DNA from: Cupriavidus oxalaticus
Lineage (GTDB): Bacteria; Pseudomonadota; Gammaproteobacteria; Burkholderiales; Burkholderiaceae
Direction of reading: 5' to 3'
Length of the DNA stretch: 64,000 nucleotides
NCBI RefSeq assembly: GCF_016894385.1
Contig: NZ_CP069812.1
Span: 1,426,001 to 1,490,000 of the forward strand
The stretch's first letter is position 1, and each line of letters starts with the position of its first letter. The notes below the pieces were generated by a model. It made no database searches and was not told where the DNA came from. It worked only from the letters and a program-made list of their open reading frames with translations. Positions 29,782 to 39,589 of the stretch are shown piece after piece. Position numbers and translations under genes: made by a program.

Positions 29782-29817
29782 GGCTTGGGGTCTGTCTTAC
29801 GCCTAGGGACCTCGCTA

Positions 29818-30533
29818 TTGGTGACATGCTGTCGGCCGTTGAAGCGCCTGGTTCCGCCCTCCTGGGCGGGTCACTTTTTGGCCGAGCGCCAAAAAGTAAC
29901 CAAAAAGCGCGTCGCCTGAGCGGCTGGCTATCAAGTTGGCGGTGTGGGTGGTTCGGGCGGCGGTGATTTCCGTTTGGGCTTCTTGGCCGTTCGAGCCTGC
30001 TAACGCCAGGTGATTCAGGGCCTGTGCCTAGCGTTAACCGGCTATTGAACGATCCCCATGCCGGGCGTAGGCCGCCTGCTGCATGCCATATCGGTGGGAC
30101 GCCTTCGGCTGCGCTACGCGCCGGCCCTAATGTGGCAGCGCGACGATCTCACCCTGGCCATCGCCGTCGCCGCCCCAGCGAGCGAAGCGATGCGGATTCG
30201 TGCCGGGGCACCTCACCCGCAAGACTGAGCCGCGCGCAGCGCAGCCGTAGGCGATGATGCGATACCGCAGGTAGCAGGCGGCCTACACCCGTCCTGGGGA
30301 TGGTTCAAAAGTCGGGATTCGTCAGGCACCCACACTCACTCACCTGGCGTAGCAGGCTGGCATCGCGACCACGCCTCACTGAAACCAAAATCGCAATCTA
30401 ACCAGAAGCGCCAAATTGGCTCAGCCAGCCGCAGGCGACGCGCTTTTTGGTTACTTTTTGGCGCTCGGCCAAAAAGTGACCCGCCCAGGAGGGCGGAACC
30501 AGGCGGTTCAACGGCCGACAGCATGCCACCAAC
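29818..30533. repeat. Fold-back repeat element, copy A (intact)
   Basis: About 716 bp with no gene. Its ends are inverted repeats of roughly 105-110 bp: left arm about 29818-29925, right arm about 30424-30533, sharing TCACTTTTTGGCCGAGCGCC and CAAAAAGTAACCAAAAAGCG. Inside is a second, imperfect palindrome built on GTAGGCCGCCTGCTGCATG (about 30060-30085 against 30265-30300) and a third around CGGCTGCGCTACGCG. Short open frames inside are by-products. A second copy, about 90% alike by eye, is at 45112-47272. The right arm carries the empty target site (core CT at 30454-30455) used by the IS in copy B. Confidence 0.88.
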
Positions 30534-30620
30534 TGCGATAGCAAGCGCTAAAACAGCCGACAGCATGTCACCAGCGGCGAGCGCCGTCGACAATCTACAA
30601 AAACCAACTCACCCCAAAAC

Positions 30621-30908
30621 CTACGCCATCAACCTAGAACTCCAAGACGCATACGCATAAGTCAACATCCGCCCCGACTCAAAGCCGGGTGCAGGCTTGA
30701 TTTCACCCCGAGCCTCCTTGTACGCCACCACGGCATGCAGGATCTTCTCGGGCGCATAACGGTCACGCAGGGGAAGGTAAGGGTGGAGCTGGCGCCAGCC
30801 TGGGGCGGCGCCGTCCAAGGTCGCCCAGGCCAGCGCGCAATAACACATGCCCCGGGAAGAGAGATGCCACAGTTGCCAGTAGGGGGTGGTCGTCTCCACA
30901 CGCTGCAT
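30621..30908 (-). CDS. Small hypothetical protein
   Basis: 95 residues, beginning MQRVETTTPYWQLWHLS and Trp/Tyr-rich. No signal peptide or membrane segment. The composition (balanced charged residues, PGWRQLHPYLPLRDRY, a C-terminal AYASWSSRL) looks protein-like rather than a shadow frame, and no other frame here is better. The family is not recognised. It ends about 90 bp from the fold-back repeat and lies just downstream of the parvulin gene on the same strand (41 bp apart). Confidence 0.55.
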   Translation of the reverse strand: MQRVETTTPYWQLWHLSSRGMCYCALAWATLDGAAPGWRQLHPYLPLRDRYAPEKILHAVVAYKEARGEIKPAPGFESGRMLTYAYASWSSRLMA

Positions 30909-30949
30909 CGTTCAACCTTGCAGAACCGGTGGGGGCGACCGGTCCGTGA

Positions 30950-31744
30950 TTACTGGATCTTCGCCTTGTCCTTCAGCGACTTCATCATGGCCTGGAACTG
31001 CTCGCGCTGCCAGTTCTGGTCGCCCATCATCATCTGCATCAGCTGCGGCTTGACCTCTTCGAACGACGGGATCTTGGCGTCGCGCACGTCCACCAGTTCG
31101 ATGATGTGCCAGCCGAACTGGGTTTTGACCGGTGTATCGGTCATCTGGCCCTTCTTCAGGCCGGTCATCGCCGCCGAGAATTCCGGCACGTAGCTGCTGC
31201 TGTTGGCCCAGTCCAGGTCGCCGCCATTGGCGGCCGAGCCCGGGTCCTTCGAGGCGGCCTTGGCCTGGTCTTCGAACTTGGCGCCGCCCTTGATCTTGGC
31301 GATGATGGCCTTGGCGTCGGCCTCCTTCTCAACCAGGATATGGCGGGCGTGATATTCCTTGCCATTGCCGAACTGCGACTTGATCTTTTCGTACTGCTTG
31401 CGCAGCTCGTCGTCGCTGGCGCCGTGGGTCTTGACGTAGTCCTCGAACACCGCGCCGGCGAGCACGTTCAGGCGTGCCTGCTCCAGTTGCTCCTGCACGT
31501 CGTCGCGCTGGGTCAGGCCGCGCTTGTTGGCTTCCTGCACGAGCAGTTCGCGGTCGATCAGCATGTCGCGGCCACGCTTGCGCAGCTCCGGATTGTCGGG
31601 CTGGCCGGTGCCGGCGATCAACTTGTCCAGCTTTGTCGACGGAATGGCCTTGCCATTCACGACGGCGGCATTCTGGGCGATGGCCGGCAGGCTGCCAGCT
31701 GCAAGCACAGCCGCCAGGCTGAACGAGAGGACGGTGGTCTTCAT
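30950..31744 (-). CDS. Periplasmic parvulin-type peptidyl-prolyl isomerase
   Basis: 264 residues. A signal peptide (VLSFSLAAVLAAGSLPAIAQ) is followed by a short SurA-N-like region and a PpiC domain at about residues 130-225 with YHARHILVEKEADAK, GGDLDWANSSSYVPEFSAAM and FGWHIIELVDVRD. It catalyses prolyl isomerisation and assists folding of exported proteins. Smaller than SurA (one rotamase domain). Start at 31744; 4 bp downstream of bolA, so probably co-transcribed with it. Confidence 0.93.
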   Translation of the reverse strand: MKTTVLSFSLAAVLAAGSLPAIAQNAAVVNGKAIPSTKLDKLIAGTGQPDNPELRKRGRDMLIDRELLVQEANKRGLTQRDDVQEQLEQARLNVLAGAVFEDYVKTHGASDDELRKQYEKIKSQFGNGKEYHARHILVEKEADAKAIIAKIKGGAKFEDQAKAASKDPGSAANGGDLDWANSSSYVPEFSAAMTGLKKGQMTDTPVKTQFGWHIIELVDVRDAKIPSFEEVKPQLMQMMMGDQNWQREQFQAMMKSLKDKAKIQ

Positions 31745-31748
31745 GGAA

Positions 31749-32063
31749 TCAGGTCTGAGAGTTGCTGGAAGAAGCGCGCTCCTGGGCGCGCGATTGGTAC
31801 TCTTGGTCGGTGTACGCACTCACGGCCAGGGCGTGGATCTGCGTGGGGAACAGACTGCGCAGCGCATCATACACCATGCGGTGTCGCGCAACCCGGCTGT
31901 GACCTGCAAAGCGCTCGCTGACGATTGTCACGTCATAATGTCCGCCGCCGGATGCGGCGCCGGCGTGTCCGGCGTGCAATGCGCTATCGTCGCGCACCGC
32001 GAGGTGGCTGGGGGCGAGCGCTTCATGCAGCAGCGCCTCGATCGTGGCGGGATTGGCTGCCAT
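31749..32063 (-). CDS. bolA: BolA family protein
   Basis: 104 residues. The class fold is visible: an N-terminal helix (IEALLHEALAPSHLAV), VTIVSERFAGHSRVARHRMVYDAL with the conserved His of the helix-turn region, and IHALAVSAYTDQEYQ. BolA proteins act with monothiol glutaredoxins in iron-sulfur and stress physiology and can bind DNA. It lies between yciB and the parvulin gene on the same strand. Confidence 0.92.
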   Translation of the reverse strand: MAANPATIEALLHEALAPSHLAVRDDSALHAGHAGAASGGGHYDVTIVSERFAGHSRVARHRMVYDALRSLFPTQIHALAVSAYTDQEYQSRAQERASSSNSQT

Positions 32064-32102
32064 CGGTAGTTTCCTTCTCGGGAATAAGATGGTCGGGGAG
32101 CG

Positions 32103-32642
32103 TCAGTCCTGGCTGTTCTCAGGCATGTGGCGCGACAGCCAGACGCTCTGCGCGACGATGAAGACCAGCATCAGCCCCATGCTGCCGAACAGCTTGAAGT
32201 TGACCCAGACATCGGTGGAAAACTGGTAGGCCACGTAGAGATTCAGCACGCCCATGGCGGCGAAGAAACCGGCCCAGGCGGCATTCAGGCGCGTCCATAC
32301 CGGATCGGGCAGGGTGACCTGCTTTTCCATCATGGCGCGGATCAGGTTCTTGCGCCAGACCATCACCGAGCCCAGCAGCGCCACGGCGAACATCCAGTAG
32401 AGCACGGTCGGCTTCCACTTGATGAAGGTCTCGTTGTGCAGCACCAGCGTGGCGCCGCCAAAGACCGCGATGATCAGCAGGCTGACCCACTGCATCGGCT
32501 CGACCTTGCGGTGGCGAAACCAGACCCAGCCGATCTGCACCACCGTGGCGGCAATGGCCACGGCGGTGGCGGTGTAGATGTCGGCCAGCTTGAAGGCGGC
32601 GAAAAACAGGATGACCGGGAACAGGTCGAACAGGAATTTCAT
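32103..32642 (-). CDS. yciB: Inner-membrane-spanning protein YciB (septation protein A)
   Basis: 179 residues, the family length, with five hydrophobic segments starting [20 protein letters not shown] and the conserved [14 protein letters not shown] and [11 protein letters not shown] blocks. YciB is implicated in envelope and septum integrity; its biochemical role is unsettled. It is in line with msrB, bolA and the parvulin. Confidence 0.94.
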   Translation of the reverse strand: MKFLFDLFPVILFFAAFKLADIYTATAVAIAATVVQIGWVWFRHRKVEPMQWVSLLIIAVFGGATLVLHNETFIKWKPTVLYWMFAVALLGSVMVWRKNLIRAMMEKQVTLPDPVWTRLNAAWAGFFAAMGVLNLYVAYQFSTDVWVNFKLFGSMGLMLVFIVAQSVWLSRHMPENSQD

Positions 32643-32681
32643 GCGATACCAGGTTGTTGCCGGCGCGATGGCCGGGGCTTG

Positions 32682-33146
32682 TCAGCGCTGCGGGTCGCGC
32701 CGGGGCTCGTTGCCGCTGCCGGCGTCGTGGGCATGATCCGCCTCACGCTGCGCCGGGTCGCGGTCATCGAATTTTAGCGCAGCCGAGTTGATGCAATAGC
32801 GCAGGCCGGTCGGGGCCGGTCCGTCCTCGAACACATGGCCCAGATGGCTGCCGCATTCCTTGCAGCGGACTTCCACCCGCACCATGCCATGCGTGTGGTC
32901 GGCGTGTTCGGCAATGACCTCGCCGTTGATGGGACGGAAATAGCTGGGCCAGCCGCAGCCCGCGTCGAATTTCGTGGCGGACTCGAACAGCGGCGTGCCG
33001 CAGCCGACGCAATTGTAGATGCCGCGCTCCCAGTGGTCCCAGTAGCGGCCGGTGAAGGGGCGCTCGGTGGCGGCTTCGCGCGTCACGCGGTATTCGATGT
33101 CGGAGAGCTGGTCGCGCCACTCGGCGTCGGTCTTGGTGGTGGTCAT
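32682..33146 (-). CDS. msrB: Peptide-methionine (R)-S-oxide reductase
   Basis: 154 residues. Two zinc-binding CxxC motifs are present (NCVGCGTPL and [12 protein letters not shown]), with [12 protein letters not shown] and the catalytic [11 protein letters not shown]. It reduces methionine-R-sulfoxide in oxidised proteins. The start at 33146 ([14 protein letters not shown]) fits the family. An extra acidic/His-rich tail of about 20 residues ([14 protein letters not shown]) follows the conserved domain. Confidence 0.96.
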   Translation of the reverse strand: MTTTKTDAEWRDQLSDIEYRVTREAATERPFTGRYWDHWERGIYNCVGCGTPLFESATKFDAGCGWPSYFRPINGEVIAEHADHTHGMVRVEVRCKECGSHLGHVFEDGPAPTGLRYCINSAALKFDDRDPAQREADHAHDAGSGNEPRRDPQR

Positions 33147-33281
33147 TGTCGTTTCCTCATGGTCTTGCCGGGGATAATGGCCTCGGACATCTGGCCCCGG
33201 AACCTTCGTTGGTCGGCGCACTGGCGCGAACCTTACACCGTATGGCGCCGGCGTGCAGGCTCGGACACATGCGCAATCCGG

Positions 33282-34853
33282 TCATGACGAGCAGCTGACT
33301 TCCAGCCCGGCGGCCCAGTCGGGCGGCAGCGCGGCGTAGTGCTCCGCCTCGGGCTGCTCGTCGAAGGGGCGCGACAGCACCGCCAGCAGGCGCCCGGTTT
33401 CGCTGAAATCCTTTTCGCGCGCATGCCGGATCGCGGTCTCGGCCAGGTGGTTGCGCAGCACGTATTTGGGGTTCACCGCCAGCATTTCCAGCTCGCGCGC
33501 GGCGTCGTCCGATTGCTCCGCACGCAGCCGCGCGCGGTAGTCGGTGGCCCAGGCGTCGAAGGTGGCGCGATCCAGGAACAGGTCGCGCACCGGCGCATCG
33601 CGCGAGGCATCCTGCGACGAGATGCCGCACAGCTTGCGCCAGAACAGCGTGTAGTCGACGCGCTGACCGTGCAGCAGCTGGAACAGGCTGGTCAGCAGGG
33701 GCTCGTCAACCTTGTCATCGCCGCCGGCCGGCGGACGCAGGCCCAGCTTGGCGCGGTAGTGGCGGAAGAAGGCCGCGGCATAGCGGTCGCGGAACGGGTC
33801 GATGGCCGCGCGCGCTGCCTCAATAGCGGCATCGCGGGCGCCTTCCTTCCCGGCATCCTCCGCCGGCAGCCACAGCGGCAGCAGCGCCTGCGCCAGGCAG
33901 TGCAGGTTCCAGAACGCGACTTGCGGCTGCTGGCTGTAGGCGTAGCGGCCCTGCGTATCGGAGTGGTTGCAGATATGGTTGGCGTCGAACGCATCGAGGA
34001 AGCCAAACGGGCCATAGTCGATGGTCAGGCCCAGGATCGACATATTGTCGGTGTTCATCACGCCGTGGCAGAAGCCGATGGCCTGCCAGTGCGCGACCAG
34101 GTCGGCGGTGCGCAGCGAGACTTCGCGCAGCAGCGCCTGGTAGGGCTGGGCCTCGTCGCGCAACGCCGGCATGAAGTTGTCGATGACGAAGTCCGCCAGC
34201 TGGCGCAGCGAGGCCACGTCGTCATGCGCGGCGAAATGCTCGAAATGCCCGAAGCGGACAAAGGTCGGCGCCAGGCGCGTGACGACCGCCGAGGTCTCGA
34301 TGGTTTCGCGCCGCACCGGCGCGTCCGAGCCGACGATGCTGAGTGCGCGCGTGGTCGGCACGCCCAGTGCGGCCATCGCTTCCGAACACAGGTACTCGCG
34401 GATCGATGAGCGCAGCACCGCGCGGCCATCGGCCATGCGCGAGTAGGGCGTCAGTCCGGCGCCCTTGAGCTGGATTTCCCAAGGGCCCGTGGCCGTGTCG
34501 GCCTGCGCCAGCCGGATCGCGCGGCCGTCGCCGAGTTGCCCGGCCCAGATGCCGAACTGGTGTCCGGAATAGACCGTGGCGATCGGGTCGGCCCAGTGGG
34601 GCACCTGGTTGCCGACAAAGGTCTCGACAAAGCCGGGCTCGGCACCGACGCCGGCGTCCCAGCCGAGCAGCGCCGCGGCGGCTGGCGCCACGCCGACCAG
34701 GTAGGGCGAGGGCAGGGGCGTTGGCTGCAGGCGCGTAAAGAATTTCTCGCCAAGCGTGGAGAAGCCGGGTGTGGTGGTGAAGGGTACGGCGAGCGCCGCG
34801 GCACCGCTGGTATCGGAGTCGTGCAAGGCGTTGGGCAGGGGCGTATGTGGCAT
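33282..34853 (-). CDS. selO: Protein adenylyltransferase SelO (YdiU/UPF0061)
   Basis: 523 residues from the ATG at 34853. Pseudokinase-fold motifs are present: [25 protein letters not shown]-type [44 protein letters not shown] and [12 protein letters not shown]. The protein ends CSS, the position where animal SelO carries selenocysteine. The family transfers AMP to Ser/Thr/Tyr of targets and protects against oxidative stress, which suits its place next to msrB. An upstream in-frame extension to 34994 is unsupported. Confidence 0.93.
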   Translation of the reverse strand: MPHTPLPNALHDSDTSGAAALAVPFTTTPGFSTLGEKFFTRLQPTPLPSPYLVGVAPAAAALLGWDAGVGAEPGFVETFVGNQVPHWADPIATVYSGHQFGIWAGQLGDGRAIRLAQADTATGPWEIQLKGAGLTPYSRMADGRAVLRSSIREYLCSEAMAALGVPTTRALSIVGSDAPVRRETIETSAVVTRLAPTFVRFGHFEHFAAHDDVASLRQLADFVIDNFMPALRDEAQPYQALLREVSLRTADLVAHWQAIGFCHGVMNTDNMSILGLTIDYGPFGFLDAFDANHICNHSDTQGRYAYSQQPQVAFWNLHCLAQALLPLWLPAEDAGKEGARDAAIEAARAAIDPFRDRYAAAFFRHYRAKLGLRPPAGGDDKVDEPLLTSLFQLLHGQRVDYTLFWRKLCGISSQDASRDAPVRDLFLDRATFDAWATDYRARLRAEQSDDAARELEMLAVNPKYVLRNHLAETAIRHAREKDFSETGRLLAVLSRPFDEQPEAEHYAALPPDWAAGLEVSCSS

Positions 34854-35307
34854 CGCGAAAGAGGGCGCACGGCAAGCGCAGTCCGCGGGTCCGGGCGCGG
34901 TGCGCAGGGCGCTTCCGGGGCGGTGCAGCGCCGCATGACGCGGGCACGGGAATGCGTGGATGGCTAGGGAAAACGACATGTTGAGGTGCAACATGCCACG
35001 CAGTATTGTACGTCCTCAACGGCTCACATCTGGTGAGACCGCCAGGCACCGCGCAGTTATTTCCCTCCTTCAGTGCGCACATGAATCCGGTGCATGGATT
35101 TCGCAGAATTGCGGCCCCGATGACCACGGCTTGACTTCGGCTTCACCTCACGGCTTAAACACGGCTTAAACACGGCTTCACCCCCGGCAGTAGGGCAGTG
35201 CACAACAGAATCGCAGTAACGCTGTTTCGAGGCACGCGGACAACCGCCCAAAAATAGTACGGTTGTTCGTTTTTTGACGAATCCACCAGACTTCAGGAGG
35301 CAGTTTC
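34854..35307. other. Divergent intergenic region selO / acyl-CoA ligase
   Basis: 454 bp without a gene. It holds an 11-bp tandem repeat (CACGGCTTAAA, 2.6 copies at 35149-35179) and an imperfect palindrome TTCGT..ACGAA at 35266-35281, just before the ligase ribosome site, which may be a repressor operator. A TACAAT on the minus strand (35005-35010) could be part of a selO promoter. Confidence 0.45.
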
Positions 35308-36933
35308 ATGGCATTGATGGGTCAAATGATGAGCGCGCCGCTGCTCATTTCCTCCATCATCAAGCACGCCGCCCGTTATTACGGGTCTACGGAAATCGTT
35401 TCGCGCCGCACCGAGGGCGACCTGCACCGCTATACCTACCGCGATTGCGAACTGCGCGCCCGCAAGGTGGCGCAGGCGCTCGGCGCGCTGGGCGTGCAAC
35501 AGGGCGAGCGCGTCGGCACGCTGGCGTGGAACGGCTACCGCCACCTTGAGGTCTACTATGGCGTGTCGGGCATGGGCGCCGTCTGCCATACCATCAACCC
35601 GCGCCTGTTCCCCGAGCAGATCGCCTATATCGTCAACCACGCCGAAGACAGCTACGTCTTCTTCGACCTGACCTTCCTGCCGCTGGTGGAGGGTGTCGCG
35701 CCGCATTGCCCCAATGTGAAAGGCTGGGTCGCGATGACCGATCGCGCCCACATGCCGGCCGAGTCCAAGGTGCCGCTGCTGTGCTACGAGGAACTGGTCG
35801 AGGCGCAGGACGGCAACTACGAATGGCCGCAGTTCGACGAGCACCTCGCGTCGAGCCTGTGCTACACCTCGGGCACCACCGGCAATCCCAAGGGCGCGCT
35901 GTATTCGCACCGCTCCACCGTGCTGCACTCGTACGCATCGGCGCTGCCCGACGCGCTCGGCTGCTCGGCGCGCGACGTGATCCTGCCCGTGGTGCCGATG
36001 TTCCACGTCAACGCCTGGGGCCTGCCGTACTCGGTGCCGCTGGTCGGCGCCAAGCTGGTGCTCCCGGGCGCCAAGCTGGATGGCGCCTCGCTCTATGAGT
36101 TGTTCGAGCAGGAGAAGGTGACCTTTTCCGCAGGCGTGCCGACGGTGTGGCTTGGCCTGCTGCAATACGTGCAGTCGAACAAGCTGAAGTTCTCCACCTT
36201 CCGCCGCACCGTGATCGGCGGCTCGGCCGCGCCGCCGGCGATGATCCGCGCGCTCGAGGCGCTGGACGTGGACGTCATCCACGCCTGGGGCATGACCGAG
36301 ATGTCGCCGCTGGGCACCTCGTGCAAGCTGCTGGCCAGGCATGAGGAGCTGTCCGATGCCGAGCGCCACAAGATCCAGGAAAAGCAGGGCCGCGTGATCT
36401 TCGGCGTCGACATGAAGATCGTCGACGGCGAAGGCAAGGAACTGCCGTGGGACGGCAAGGCCTTCGGCGACCTGATGGTGCGCGGGCCATGGATCATCGA
36501 CCAGTATTACCGCAACGGCAGCAACCCGCTGGTCGACGGCTGGTTCCCGACCGGCGACGTTGCCACCATCGATGAAGACGGCTTCATGCAGATCACGGAC
36601 CGCAGCAAGGACGTGATCAAGTCTGGCGGCGAATGGATTTCGTCGATCGACATCGAGAACGTCGCCGCCGCGCACCCCGCGGTGCATATGGCGGCCTGCA
36701 TCTCGGCCTACCACCCCAAGTGGGACGAGCGCCCGCTGCTGGTGGTGGTGAAGAAGCCCGGCGCCGAGGTCACGCGCGAGGAACTGCTGCAGTTCTTCGA
36801 GGGCAAGGTCGCCAAGTGGTGGATCCCGGACGATGTGGCCTTTGTCACCGAGATTCCGCTGACGGCCACCGGCAAGATGCAGAAGCTCAGGCTGCGCGAG
36901 CAGTTCAAGGACTACAAGCTGCCGGCGGCCTGA
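35308..36933 (+). CDS. Acyl-CoA synthetase (medium/long-chain fatty-acid-CoA ligase family)
   Basis: 541 residues. ANL-superfamily motifs: P-loop [28 protein letters not shown] (adenine site), [17 protein letters not shown] and [17 protein letters not shown] (hinge), then [15 protein letters not shown] with the C-terminal catalytic Lys. It activates a carboxylic acid to its acyl-CoA through an acyl-adenylate. Ribosome site GGAGG is well spaced. It is followed after 154 bp by a Liv-type ABC importer on the same strand, so it may activate the imported acid. Chain-length preference cannot be read from sequence. Confidence 0.93.
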   Translation: MALMGQMMSAPLLISSIIKHAARYYGSTEIVSRRTEGDLHRYTYRDCELRARKVAQALGALGVQQGERVGTLAWNGYRHLEVYYGVSGMGAVCHTINPRLFPEQIAYIVNHAEDSYVFFDLTFLPLVEGVAPHCPNVKGWVAMTDRAHMPAESKVPLLCYEELVEAQDGNYEWPQFDEHLASSLCYTSGTTGNPKGALYSHRSTVLHSYASALPDALGCSARDVILPVVPMFHVNAWGLPYSVPLVGAKLVLPGAKLDGASLYELFEQEKVTFSAGVPTVWLGLLQYVQSNKLKFSTFRRTVIGGSAAPPAMIRALEALDVDVIHAWGMTEMSPLGTSCKLLARHEELSDAERHKIQEKQGRVIFGVDMKIVDGEGKELPWDGKAFGDLMVRGPWIIDQYYRNGSNPLVDGWFPTGDVATIDEDGFMQITDRSKDVIKSGGEWISSIDIENVAAAHPAVHMAACISAYHPKWDERPLLVVVKKPGAEVTREELLQFFEGKVAKWWIPDDVAFVTEIPLTATGKMQKLRLREQFKDYKLPAA

Positions 36934-37087
36934 GGCCGGCAGGGCAGCATCCGGTGCGCCGTGCCTGCTTGCGGCACGGCGCTGCCGGGGTCAGGCTGCA
37001 TGGCGCGAACAGGAGGGCGCCACGCCGCCGGCCGCAATCAACGACTGCAATCAACGACAAGCCAACGACAAGAGTGAAGGAGACAGT

Positions 37088-38338
37088 ATGACCAAGATGC
37101 GTCCGCTGGTGGCTGGTGTGGCCATGTTCGCCGCAATGGGTTCTGCGCTGGTTTCGGGTTCGGCACTCGCGGATACGGTGAAGATCGCCTTCATCGATCC
37201 GCTTTCGGGGCTGATGGCCCCCGTTGGGCAGAACCAGCTCAAGAGCTGGCAGTACGTGGCCGATGTGGCCAACCAGAAGGGCTGGGCCGGCGCACACAAG
37301 TTCGAGGTGGTGGGCTTCGACAACAAGCTGTCGCCGCAGGAAAGCCTGACCATCCTGAAGCAGGCGATCGACCAGAACATCCGCTATATCGTGCAGGGCA
37401 ACGGCTCGTCGGTCGGGCTGGCGCTGCAGGATGCGGTGGCCAAGCACAACGAGCGCAACCCCGGCAAGGAAATCATCTACCTGAACTACGCCGCGGTGGA
37501 CCCGGACATGACCAATGCCAAGTGCAACTACTGGCATTTCCGGCTCGATGCCAACTCGGACATGAAGATGGAGGCGCTGACCACCTTCCTGGCCAAGGAT
37601 CCCAACGTCAAGAAGGTTTACCTGATCAACCAGAACTACTCGTTCGGGCACCAGGTGGCCAAGGCGGCCAAGGACTACCTGAAGCGCAAGCGCCCGGATA
37701 TCCAGATCGTGGGTGAAGACCTGCACCCGCTGGCGCAGGTGAAGGACTTTGCGCCGTATGCGGCCAAGATCAAGGCCTCGGGCGCCGATACCGTGATCAC
37801 CGGCAACTGGGGCAGCGACCTGGCGCTGCTGATCAAGGCGGGCAAGGACGCCGGCCTGGCCACCAACTACTACACCTACTACGCCGGCACCACCGGCGTG
37901 CCGACTGCCATGGGCGCGGCCGGTGCCGAGCACGTCAAGTACGTGGGCTACTACAACCCCAACAACAAGGGCTTCAAGGGGGCCGACGTCATCGAAGGCT
38001 TCAAGAAGAAGTACAACGATGATTTCTACGTGATGGCGTCCTATACCGGCATCGCCATGCTGTCCAAGGCGTTCAAGGACGCCAACTCGACCGACCCGGT
38101 CAAGGTGGCCAAGGCGCTGGAGGGCATCAAGGTCGAGAGCATGAACGGCCTGGTCGAGATGCGCAATACCGACCACCAGGCCCAGCAGCCGCTGGTGGTG
38201 GCCACCTGGACCAAGATCGACGGCAAGGACATCAAGTACGACCAGGAGAACACCGGGTACGGCTGGAAGACCAACGCGCAGATGGACCAGTACGTGTCCG
38301 CGCAGCCGACGTCCTGCCAGATGAAGCGGCCGGGCTGA
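37088..38338 (+). CDS. ABC transporter periplasmic substrate-binding protein (LivK/HAAT type)
   Basis: 416 residues with a signal peptide (LVAGVAMFAAMGSALVSGSALA). The type I periplasmic-binding fold starts VKIAFIDPLSGLMAPVGQNQ and continues with the ligand-loop region YIVQGNGSSVGLALQDAV and KKVYLINQNYSFGHQVAKAA. It is the receptor of the importer encoded by the next four genes. Members of this subgroup bind branched amino acids but also aromatic or aliphatic acids and amides; the acyl-CoA ligase next door favours an acid. Confidence 0.92.
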   Translation: MTKMRPLVAGVAMFAAMGSALVSGSALADTVKIAFIDPLSGLMAPVGQNQLKSWQYVADVANQKGWAGAHKFEVVGFDNKLSPQESLTILKQAIDQNIRYIVQGNGSSVGLALQDAVAKHNERNPGKEIIYLNYAAVDPDMTNAKCNYWHFRLDANSDMKMEALTTFLAKDPNVKKVYLINQNYSFGHQVAKAAKDYLKRKRPDIQIVGEDLHPLAQVKDFAPYAAKIKASGADTVITGNWGSDLALLIKAGKDAGLATNYYTYYAGTTGVPTAMGAAGAEHVKYVGYYNPNNKGFKGADVIEGFKKKYNDDFYVMASYTGIAMLSKAFKDANSTDPVKVAKALEGIKVESMNGLVEMRNTDHQAQQPLVVATWTKIDGKDIKYDQENTGYGWKTNAQMDQYVSAQPTSCQMKRPG

Positions 38339-38489
38339 TCCTGTCCATGTCGGGCCGGCCACGGTTGCACGGAACGTGACAACGTGGTCGCCCGGTCTGC
38401 ATACTCTCGGTCTTTCTGGGGCGCCGCGGTGAGCGTCCGGGGGCGCCATGCGCGCTGCGCCATGTGCAGAGGGACGCTCTACCTTTACC

Positions 38490-38556
38490 GTCATTCCCGC
38501 GCAGGCGGGAATCCAGCGTCTTCAGAAGTCACTGGGTTCCCGCCTGCGCGGGAACG
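38490..38556. repeat. dRS3-like inverted repeat pair
   Basis: GTCATTCCCGCGCAGGCGGG.. (38490-38516) pairs over 25 of 27 bases with its inverted partner (38530-38556). Each arm contains the ATTCCC-N8-GGGAA(T) pattern known from neisserial dRS3 repeats and widespread in proteobacteria. It lies in the livK-livH gap and would form a long mRNA hairpin that may separate high receptor from lower permease expression. A related single hairpin is at 60231-60256. Confidence 0.85.
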
Positions 38557-38637
38557 ACAAGGGCTCAATCCAACCGGACGGATGCCGGCCAAACGTGACT
38601 GTGGCCACTGCGGCGGCACCAGCTTGAAGGACACGCT

Positions 38638-39585
38638 GTGGAATTCTTTGTCATCTCCCTGCTCAACGGCATCAGCTACGGGCTGCTGCTGTTCATGCTG
38701 TCGTCGGGCCTGACCCTGATCTTCAGCATGATGGGCGTGCTCAATTTCGCGCACGCAAGCTTCTACATGCTGGGCGCGTATTTCGCCTACACCATCGCCA
38801 GCAAGGTCGGCTTCTGGCCGGCGCTGATCTTCGCGCCGCTGCTGGTCGCGGGCGCGGGCGCGCTGGTAGAGCGCTTCGGCCTGCGCACGGTGCACAAGTA
38901 CGGACACGTGGCCGAGCTGCTGTTCACCTTCGGCCTGGCCTACCTGATCGAGGAGGGCGTCAAGCTGGTGTGGGGACTGGCCGCGGTGCCATACCGCATC
39001 CCGGCCGAGCTGGAAGGGCCGCTGTTCCAGGTGTTCACCTCGACGTTCCCCAAATACCGCGCCTTCATGATGCTGGTGTCGCTGGGCATGCTGGTGGCGA
39101 TCTACCTGGTGCTGACGCGCACCCGCATCGGCCTGGTGATCCAGGCCGCGCTGACCCATCCGGAGATGGTCGAGGCGCTGGGCCACAACGTGCCGCGCGT
39201 GTTCATGATGGTGTTCGGCGGCGGCGCCGCGCTGGCGGGGCTGGCCGGCGTGATCGGCGGCAATGCCTTTGTCACCGAGCCGTCGATGGCGGCGGCGGTG
39301 GGGTCGATCGTGTTCGTGGTGGCGGTGGTCGGCGGCATGGGGTCGCTGGTGGGGGCCTTCATTGCGTCGATCCTGATCGGCGTGCTGCAGACCTTTGCGG
39401 TCACGATCGACGCTTCGCTCGCGGGGCTGTTGCGCAGCCTTGGCATGGCCGTCGGCGAAGCCACGCCGTTCTACGCCTTGTGGAAGCTCACGGTGGCCCA
39501 GGTGGCGCCGGTGCTGCCGTACCTGTTGCTGGTGGTGATGCTGATCTTCCGCCCGCGTGGACTGATGGGAACCCGGGAGAGCTGA
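38638..39585 (+). CDS. livH: Branched-chain-type ABC transporter permease LivH
   Basis: 315 residues, starting at GTG (38638) with AAGGA eight bases upstream. About eight hydrophobic segments; LivH blocks include FVISLLNGISYGLLLFML, MMGVLNFAHASFYMLGAY and the EAA-like loop GLGHNVP-type ALGHNVPRVFMMVFGGGAALAG. It forms the inner-membrane channel with LivM. 4 bp separate its stop from livM. Confidence 0.94.
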   Translation: MEFFVISLLNGISYGLLLFMLSSGLTLIFSMMGVLNFAHASFYMLGAYFAYTIASKVGFWPALIFAPLLVAGAGALVERFGLRTVHKYGHVAELLFTFGLAYLIEEGVKLVWGLAAVPYRIPAELEGPLFQVFTSTFPKYRAFMMLVSLGMLVAIYLVLTRTRIGLVIQAALTHPEMVEALGHNVPRVFMMVFGGGAALAGLAGVIGGNAFVTEPSMAAAVGSIVFVVAVVGGMGSLVGAFIASILIGVLQTFAVTIDASLAGLLRSLGMAVGEATPFYALWKLTVAQVAPVLPYLLLVVMLIFRPRGLMGTRES

Positions 39586-39589
39586 CACC

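Noticed and set aside
30024..30257. Open frame inside fold-back copy A (and its twin at 45317-45520)
   Set aside because: Basic, low-complexity translation, no ribosome site, not kept between the two copies; the region is better explained as a structured repeat.
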